DNA of 33,091 bases from contig CACZHT010000048.1 of NCBI GenBank assembly GCA_902781045.1, positions 1-33,091 of the forward strand, in the 5' to 3' direction. Below the pieces are notes generated by a model. The model was not told the origin of the DNA. It searched no databases and saw nothing but the letters and a program-made list of their open reading frames with translations. Of the stretch, positions 18,237 to 23,113 are shown in pieces (the stretch's first letter is position 1; each line of letters opens with the position of its first letter). The position numbers and the translations under genes were made by a program. The DNA is from an uncultured Bacteroidales bacterium. GTDB taxonomy: Bacteria; Bacteroidota; Bacteroidia; Bacteroidales; Muribaculaceae.

Positions 18237-19364
18237 ATGAACACAAACCGCATCATCATGCTGGTGGCGGCGGCAGTGATGGCCGTCAGCGCATTGGCAC
18301 TCAGCAAGAAAGAAATGAATCAAATCGGACAGCAAGTGGACGCGATTTTCTCGCAGGTCTATGCCGACCCCAGTCAGCCCGGAGCGGCCGTGCTCATCCA
18401 GCAAAGGGGAAAGACAATCTTTGAACGCTGCTATGGCAAGGCCGACCTTGAAACAGGAGCCGATGTGACACCGACCACCAACTTCTGCATCGCGTCGGTG
18501 AGCAAGCAGTTCAGCGCAGTGGCATTGCTGCAGCTGGTGGAGCAGGGCAAGTTGAGTTTGCAGACAACTATGGCACAGATGTTCCCCGAGTGGACACAGC
18601 CTTTCTACCGCCGCATCACGCTGCACCACCTGCTGAGCCACACGTCGGGCATCCCCGATGCGCGTCCACGCGGCGACCGCCACTTTGTGCTCACCGCCAC
18701 CGATGTCCCTTCGGTGGGATTCATGGCCACGCTCGGCGAGGGTGACCTGGAGTTTGCACCCGGCACGCAGTATAAGTATCAGAATCCCACCTTCCAGTTG
18801 GCCTACCAGATTGTGCCTCGCTACTCGGGCGAGGACTTTGAGGACTATATGAGCCGTCACATCTTCAAGAAGGCTGGTATGAAGCACACGCAGTACTTTG
18901 AGGACGGACGTGAGATGCCCAATAGTGCCCACGGCTATCGCTGGGATGAGGCACAGCGGCGCTATGTCGAGTTTGACTACGGCGAGGAGACCTTCTTTGC
19001 TACTAAGGCCGACGGCGGCCTGTACACCTCGGTGCGCGACTTCGCCCGCTGGGAGCAGGCCCTGCGCGACGGCAAGGTGTGGAGCGCAGTGTCGCGCGCC
19101 ATGGCCTACACGCCACATGTGTGGCTGCAGCCCGATGCCAACTATGGCTATCAGCCCAACGTGGGCTACGGCTATGGCTTCTTCATTCAGCAGACACCCG
19201 GCCGTCCCAAGATTGTCTATCACACGGGCGACAACGGGGGGTTCACCATCTATGCCGGCAAGGTGCCCGAGCGCGACATCACCTTCATGTTCTTCTCGAC
19301 CCGCGATGACATCGACCGCATGGCCATCGTCAACCGCGTGTGGGACATCCTCCTTGATCAATAG
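18237..19364 (+). CDS. Beta-lactamase-family serine hydrolase (class C/DD-peptidase-like), exported
   Basis: 375 residues with a signal peptide (MNTNRIIMLVAAAVMAVSALA). The serine beta-lactamase/PBP fold is marked by SxxK (Ser87-Val-Ser-Lys90 in IASVSKQF), YxN (Tyr181-Gln-Asn183) and the third-element HTG in YHTGDNGGF near residue 330. LLSHTSGIPD is the usual family block. Such proteins (Pfam Beta-lactamase) include esterases, D-amino-acid peptidases and relatives of AmpC. The HTG in place of KTG argues for an esterase or peptidase rather than a true beta-lactamase, but activity cannot be read with certainty. Location is periplasmic. It is 14 bases upstream of the first NUC1 nuclease on the same strand, so all three genes to 21120 may form one transcript. 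Confidence 0.92.
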   Translation: MNTNRIIMLVAAAVMAVSALALSKKEMNQIGQQVDAIFSQVYADPSQPGAAVLIQQRGKTIFERCYGKADLETGADVTPTTNFCIASVSKQFSAVALLQLVEQGKLSLQTTMAQMFPEWTQPFYRRITLHHLLSHTSGIPDARPRGDRHFVLTATDVPSVGFMATLGEGDLEFAPGTQYKYQNPTFQLAYQIVPRYSGEDFEDYMSRHIFKKAGMKHTQYFEDGREMPNSAHGYRWDEAQRRYVEFDYGEETFFATKADGGLYTSVRDFARWEQALRDGKVWSAVSRAMAYTPHVWLQPDANYGYQPNVGYGYGFFIQQTPGRPKIVYHTGDNGGFTIYAGKVPERDITFMFFSTRDDIDRMAIVNRVWDILLDQ

Positions 19365-19378
19365 CTAGTTGGCATCAC

Positions 19379-20182
19379 ATGTTTGCCCGGCACAAGTGGC
19401 AATTGCAACTCATCCTTTGGGCACTGACCATGGCGCTGGTGTGCTGGTTGGTGTTCAGGCAGTGTGGTCGCTCGCCAGGCGAGCCCTGCAGCCCGGCCAT
19501 GACCGACAGCCTGCAGCAATTGGTGCTGGACTCATGCCAGAGAATCGACTACAAGGGGTTCACGGTCTACTTCGACTCGGCGGCCCGGTTGCCGCGATGT
19601 GTCATCTATGAGCTCACCGCTGCCGAGACGCTGGGCGACGAGCCGCGTGGCAAGGGTTTTGCCGATGACCCTGCGGTCAGCGGGTGCCCCGACCCGAAAG
19701 ACTATGCCGGATGTGGCATGGACCGTGGTCACATGGCCCCTGCCGGTGACATGAAGTGGAGTGCACAGGCCATGAGCGAGTCATTCCTGATGACCAATAT
19801 CTGCCCCCAGGACAAGTCGCTCAACGAGGGTGGGTGGAATCGGCTGGAAGAGAAGGCTCGTGAGTGGGCACGGCGCGACAGTGCCCTCATCATAGCAGCC
19901 GGTCCCATCATTGAACACGACTTGCCGCGTACTCGGGGTGGTGTAGCGATGCCGCGGCGGTTCTACAAGGTGATATTGGCCCACCACGCTCGGCCACTGC
20001 GTGCCATCGCCTTTATTTATCCCAATAGCACCAGCAATGGCCCGTTGCGTCAATATGCCGTCAGTGTCGACTCGGTCGAGCGTCTCACCGGCATCGACTT
20101 CTTCGGGGCCTTGCCCGATGATCAGGAAGATCGACTGGAGCGCAGCTGCAGCTTGGCATCATTCTTGCAGTTGAGGGATTGA
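19379..20182 (+). CDS. DNA/RNA non-specific endonuclease (NUC1 family), membrane-anchored
   Basis: 267 residues. Residues about 10-26 form one hydrophobic helix (LILWALTMALVCWLVF) that is a signal anchor or uncleaved signal. The beta-beta-alpha-metal nuclease core has the canonical DRGHMAP (Asp115, Arg116, Gly117, His118), where the histidine is the general base. Metal-ligand and structural residues follow in FLMTNICPQ and NEGGWNRLEEKAREW (Asn149, Glu157). Enzymes of this family cut single- and double-stranded DNA and RNA without sequence preference, using Mg2+. The location is expected to be periplasmic or outer face, suiting nutrient scavenging or defence against free DNA. It follows the hydrolase by 14 bases and precedes a diverged paralogue by 14 bases. 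Confidence 0.93.
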   Translation: MFARHKWQLQLILWALTMALVCWLVFRQCGRSPGEPCSPAMTDSLQQLVLDSCQRIDYKGFTVYFDSAARLPRCVIYELTAAETLGDEPRGKGFADDPAVSGCPDPKDYAGCGMDRGHMAPAGDMKWSAQAMSESFLMTNICPQDKSLNEGGWNRLEEKAREWARRDSALIIAAGPIIEHDLPRTRGGVAMPRRFYKVILAHHARPLRAIAFIYPNSTSNGPLRQYAVSVDSVERLTGIDFFGALPDDQEDRLERSCSLASFLQLRD

Positions 20183-20196
20183 TTATCTATATCCAC

Positions 20197-21120
20197 ATGA
20201 AACGACTCATCATCATCACCATCATCGCACTGCTGGGTCTGCAGCCTGCAGTCGAGACGGCCTTCGGTCTGAATTCGGGCATCGAGTGGTGTGCCTCCAC
20301 TCACGCCGGGAACAAGAAGAAAAAGGACAAGAAAAAACATCGGCAGAGCAAGAAGCGCAAGTCCAGGGACAGCGCATCCGGCACTGTGCCGCTCATCTCT
20401 TCGCTCGCGGGCACAGCGGCATCGGGTGCCAAGGCTCCGCTGCTCACAGTCACCGTGCCGCAGGGCAACCAGCGTGTCGACTACAAGGCCATCACCGTCT
20501 ACTTCAACCGCTCGCTGCGCATCCCCATGTGTGTGGCCTACGAGCTGACCTCCACCATGGTGAGTATGGCCGACGCCCCAGGTGCCGAGAAGCGCCGCAA
20601 CCACAAGTTCTATGGCGACCCCAATGTGGCGGGCAGCCCCGACTGGGGCGACTATCGCAAGAGCGGCTACACACGCGGCCACATGGCTCCGGCCATGGAC
20701 ATGCGCTGGGACCGGCAGGCCATGGCCGAGTGCTTCCTGATGACCAACATGTGCCCACAGATTGAACAGCTGAACAACGGCCCGTGGAAGTCGCTCGAGG
20801 AGAGCGTGCATCGCTGGGCCAAGCGCGACGGCTCGATTTGGGTCTATACCGGCCCCATCATGGGCAGCCGTGTGCAGCGCATCGGCCCTAACAGCGACAT
20901 CGCTGTGCCGTCTGCGTTCTACAAGGTGCTCTATGCCCCGCGCCAGCAGCGTGCCATCGCCTTTGTCTACGACAATCAGGCAGGTGGTGGTGGCATGGCG
21001 CGCCATGCCACCACCATCGCCGAGGTCGAGCGGCGCACAGGCCTCACCTTCTTTCCTCGCATGTCGGCCGCCACCGCCCTGACGCTCAAGCGTCAGTGCG
21101 ACCTGTCCCAGTGGCGCTGA
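20197..21120 (+). CDS. Second NUC1-family nuclease with TRGH motif and lysine-rich linker
   Basis: 307 residues from the ATG at 20197, which begins a signal peptide (MKRLIIITIIALLGLQPA). A very basic linker follows (residues 40-57, KKKKDKKKHRQSKKRKSR). The nuclease core is at about 90-300 with YKAITVYFNRSLRIPMCVAYEL, then TRGHMAP at 159-165 (His162 is the base), FLMTNMCPQ and NNGPWKSLEE (Asn194, Glu201). The first residue of the DRGH box is Thr in place of Asp; the catalytic His and the Asn are kept, so activity is plausible. The basic linker may bind nucleic acid or lipopolysaccharide. It lies in tandem with the nuclease at 19379 with which it shares the fold, but the two are strongly diverged, so the duplication is old. 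Confidence 0.92.
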   Translation: MKRLIIITIIALLGLQPAVETAFGLNSGIEWCASTHAGNKKKKDKKKHRQSKKRKSRDSASGTVPLISSLAGTAASGAKAPLLTVTVPQGNQRVDYKAITVYFNRSLRIPMCVAYELTSTMVSMADAPGAEKRRNHKFYGDPNVAGSPDWGDYRKSGYTRGHMAPAMDMRWDRQAMAECFLMTNMCPQIEQLNNGPWKSLEESVHRWAKRDGSIWVYTGPIMGSRVQRIGPNSDIAVPSAFYKVLYAPRQQRAIAFVYDNQAGGGGMARHATTIAEVERRTGLTFFPRMSAATALTLKRQCDLSQWR

Positions 21121-21130
21121 GTGGCGGATT

Positions 21131-21146
21131 GGGGACGGTTCTTTTT
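21131..21146 (+). repeat. Half-copy of the GGGGACGGTTCT repeat
   Basis: GGGGACGGTTCT followed by TTTT matches one arm of the palindrome at 14415-14431 in its first 12 bases. No inverted partner is present here. It lies 10 bases after the second nuclease stop. Confidence 0.7.
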
Positions 21147-21158
21147 CGCCAAAACCAA

Positions 21159-21189
21159 GACCGCCTGGCTGCTTTTGAGCCAGGCGGTC
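21159..21189 (-). terminator. Strong hairpin, terminator of the minus-strand secreted protein
   Basis: GACCGCCTGGCT (21159-21170) and AGCCAGGCGGTC (21178-21189) form a perfect 12-bp stem with a 7-base loop. On the minus strand it is followed by TTGGTTTTGG, a T-rich tail. It lies between convergent genes and may stop both. Confidence 0.75.
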
Positions 21190-21219
21190 AACTGTTAGCT
21201 ATGAACTGTTAACTCTGAG

Positions 21220-21981
21220 TTAGAACACGACCTTGGTCGAGGTGGTGGTGCCGTCGGTGCGGGTCATGACCTTGACGTTCACGCCCTTGAAGGGCTTGTC
21301 GCTGGTCTGGCCATTGAGGTTGACATACTTCACACTGGCCACAGCAGTCTCGTTGATGTCAGTGATGCCCGTCAGCACGTCCTCGAAGGCGAACGTGGCC
21401 TTGGGGAAGAAGCTATTAACATCCTCTTGGTCATCGATGTGATAGTATCCAGGATTGTAATCCTCGGTACCGTCACCCAAGAAGTAGGTTTGCCCCCATG
21501 TTCCGGGCGTGATGACCTTGACCTCGACAAGCAGGTTGCCACCCTTGTACACAAAGGGCTGATCCAGGCTGAAAGTCATCATGTAGTCGCCCTTGGTGGG
21601 GGTGACGGTGGCTACGGGAGTCACGCCCTCAACAGCAGCGACATCCGTGAAGCCCTCTTGTTCCACCTCGAGCAGCGACAGCTGCAGGGTTGCGTTCTCA
21701 AAGTTGATGTAGTCGGTGGCATCAGTGCTTTCCTCACCCTGAGAGATGTAGTAGTCGGCCAGGGTGTAGAAAGTCAAGTCGGTGATTTGCTTGCCCGACA
21801 ACTCGGCGAGCAGGGCTGCCGGATAGATAGTCTGGGTCATCGTGCCCTCGGTGTCGGCATACAATCCGCAGATGGGCGAAGCATTCGAGTAATACAGGCC
21901 CTCGCAAACGGTGAGGGTGTTTTGTGCATGGGCACCCAGTGCCATGGCAGCTACAGCAAGAAGAGTAAATAATTTTTTCAT
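21220..21981 (-). CDS. Secreted beta-rich protein with the shared C-terminal tail
   Basis: 253 residues with signal peptide MKKLFTLLAVAAMALGAHAQ. The body (about 22-205) is acidic and beta-rich and starts with a block around GLYYSNASPICGLY. I do not recognise a catalytic family; the layout (strands plus GNLLVEVKV, then TWGQTYFLGDG) suggests a jelly-roll or lectin-like module. The last 38 residues read VKYVNLNGQT, DKPFKGVNV and RTDGTTTSTK. They match, position by position, the tail of the protein ending at 1576 (YYNIAGQQ, EKPFDGMNI, TDGTTSVTK). Shared tails on unrelated bodies are typical of sorting signals. It has its own -7 box at 22051-22058 and the terminator at 21159-21189. Confidence 0.85.
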   Translation of the reverse strand: MKKLFTLLAVAAMALGAHAQNTLTVCEGLYYSNASPICGLYADTEGTMTQTIYPAALLAELSGKQITDLTFYTLADYYISQGEESTDATDYINFENATLQLSLLEVEQEGFTDVAAVEGVTPVATVTPTKGDYMMTFSLDQPFVYKGGNLLVEVKVITPGTWGQTYFLGDGTEDYNPGYYHIDDQEDVNSFFPKATFAFEDVLTGITDINETAVASVKYVNLNGQTSDKPFKGVNVKVMTRTDGTTTSTKVVF

Positions 21982-22050
21982 AAGCGTCGAAAAATTTAAA
22001 TGTTAGTAGATAAAATGAACTATTATTAATGGTTGGGTTATATTTTAGTG

Positions 22051-22058
22051 CAAAATTA
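22051..22058 (-). promoter_or_regulatory. -7 promoter box TAATTTTG for the minus-strand secreted protein
   Basis: Reads TAATTTTG on the minus strand, 69 bases before the ATG at 21981. No clear -33 element is seen. Confidence 0.55.
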
Positions 22059-22140
22059 CGGAAAATATGTGTAAATTTGAGTGCTTTTGTGGGAAAAAAT
22101 GAGTAAAGTGTTCAAAAATTAACGTTGGTTAACTTTTGTG

Positions 22141-22356
22141 CGGTGAGTAGTTCAGCGATTCAGAAGAATCTCCTCTTACCCCCCTGTACATCGAAGATGC
22201 AGAGCGGGTCGAAGACCCGATTTTGTTCGAAAGACCATGCAAGTGCATCGAAGATGCACGCTGCTTGGTCCTGAGACTCGACCTGCCGTCTTTCGAACAA
22301 ATAGCTTCTTCGAAGCATTTTAGCGTCTCCGACGCAATCGCTGAATACGGTGAGTA
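22141..22356. mobile_element. MITE-like element with terminal inverted repeats and 9-bp flanking duplication
   Basis: The 10-bp inverted ends TTCAGCGATT (22151-22160) and AATCGCTGAA (22336-22345) bound about 195 bases with no open frame. The 9-mer CGGTGAGTA occurs immediately outside on both sides (22141-22149 and 22348-22356), as a target duplication would. Inside is a 14-bp perfect inverted repeat (22222-22235 with 22288-22301) and five mini-hairpins with three-base loops at 22189-22199, 22205-22219, 22243-22259, 22304-22316 and 22323-22335. These are signs of a non-autonomous transposable element; no transposase is inside. The family is unknown to me. Confidence 0.7.
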
Positions 22357-22399
22357 TGGTTCTTTTTGTCTTAAAAGTTAAAATATAGTGGTGGATGGC

Positions 22400-22428
22400 T
22401 TGTGAATGGAAATAATGTTGTATCTTTG
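22400..22428 (+). promoter_or_regulatory. Promoter (TTG-N18-TATCTTTG) ahead of the repeat and riboswitch
   Basis: TTG at 22400-22402 and TATCTTTG at 22421-22428. The expected start of transcription, about 7 bases on, coincides with the first base of the 69-bp duplication (22436), so the duplicated units would head the leader RNA of the cobalamin riboswitch. Confidence 0.65.
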
Positions 22429-22435
22429 TGGTCTG

Positions 22436-22573
22436 AAATCTTGTGCAAGCCGAATGCAGAGCTGAGCTCGCTCATGCTATGCTGAGGCGCAGCCAAGATT
22501 ATGTAAATCTTGTGCAAGCCGAATGCAGAGCTGAGCTCGCTCATGCTATGCTGAGGCGCAGCCAAGATTATTT
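22436..22573 (+). repeat. Two tandem copies of a 69-bp intergenic repeat
   Basis: 22436-22504 and 22505-22573 are identical except for one base near the end (G22503 versus T22572). Each copy has AATCTTG near its start and CAAGATT near its end, so each can fold on itself, plus an inner GAGCTGAGCTC palindrome. I recall very similar GCAGAGCTGAGCTCGCTC sequences scattered between genes in Bacteroides and Prevotella, so this is probably a family of dispersed repeats. The length is 23 codons exactly, which creates a repeated peptide on the minus strand, but there is no reason to think it is translated. Confidence 0.9.
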
Positions 22574-22576
22574 AAA

Positions 22577-22769
22577 CGTAATGTGGTGGCCGCGACGGGC
22601 ATCCGTCCCGCACGGCTGAAAAGGGAACCAGGTGAGAATCCTGGACAGAACCCGCTGCTGTGAGTCCCCGACAAGCGAAAGGTCGGTCGGCAAAACAAGC
22701 CACTGTGGCACAGGTGCCATGGGAAGGCAGCCAACCGATGGGACAAGTCAGAAGACCTGCCATGTTATG
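22577..22769 (+). ncRNA. Cobalamin riboswitch
   Basis: The conserved core reads AAAAGGGAACCAGGTG, then AATCCTGGACAGAACCCGC and TGCTGTGAGTCCCC (about 22619-22679). The B12 box AGTCAGAAGACCTGCC lies at 22746-22761. The outer P1 stem can pair GTAATGTGG (22579-22587) with CCATGTTATG (about 22760-22769). This class binds adenosyl- or aquo/methylcobalamin and normally turns off B12 uptake or synthesis genes. The next gene, an outer-membrane barrel, begins 344 bases on, after another hairpin terminator, so the controlled gene is uncertain. Confidence 0.93.
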
Positions 22770-22814
22770 CAATAATTTCGAGCTCTCGTGGAATTAGAGC
22801 CGGAACACACAACT

Positions 22815-23029
22815 TATTTTTGCACCTTATATTATTAAGGCGACTCGACATGGGCACAGGTGGTGCCATGTTGTGCAGTGCGTGTTTCAGGCTCGATGCA
22901 CAGTGGCTTCGTGGTCTGTATTCATGTATTGGTGATTGTGCCTTGCGCATAGTCTGAAAAAGAACTATATAGTAACTTGCTCTCGTTGATGCCGCATGTA
23001 CGCATTCCAGCCCATGTGGCATCTTTTTT
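22815..23029 (+). ncRNA. Candidate small RNA transcription unit
   Basis: A -7 box TATTTTTG lies at 22815-22822 and a strong terminator at 22988-23029; between them is no credible open frame. The expected RNA is about 200 nt. It contains hairpin CATGGGCAC/GTGCCATG (about 22850-22871) and TGTGCA/TGCACA (about 22874-22902). It could be a free small RNA or the continuation of the riboswitch leader. I could not match it to a known class by eye; 6S RNA is about this size but the pairing I can trace does not prove it. Confidence 0.35.
22988..23029 (+). terminator. Rho-independent terminator upstream of the barrel gene
   Basis: GATGCCGCATG (22988-22998) pairs with CATGTGGCATC (23013-23023), 11 pairs with one G-U, around a 14-base loop, then TTTTTT (23024-23029). 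Confidence 0.85.
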
Positions 23030-23113
23030 GTGTTTCTTAACACACTTTAGTGAAACATTTGGGTGGGTCGGTGCGTCTATATATCAAAACGAACAAAAAT
23101 AACTCAAAACGCT

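Noticed and set aside
18150..19361. Minus-strand frame of about 400 codons opposite the serine hydrolase
   Set aside because: It is a shadow of a gene with complete SxxK, YxN and HTG motifs and would run through the divergent promoters.
18237..19364. Calling the serine hydrolase an antibiotic-resistance beta-lactamase
   Set aside because: The third motif is HTG instead of KTG and the family is dominated by esterases and peptidases; resistance cannot be claimed from sequence.
19379..21120. Toxin-antitoxin or polymorphic toxin reading of the nuclease pair
   Set aside because: Both nucleases carry their own export signals, there is no delivery domain and no small immunity gene follows, so the simpler reading is secreted scavenging nucleases.
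22371..22565. Small minus-strand protein with a duplicated peptide (AAPQHSMSELSSAFGLHK)
   Set aside because: The peptide repeat only reflects the 69-bp DNA duplication, whose length happens to be 23 codons. No promoter or start context is present on that strand.
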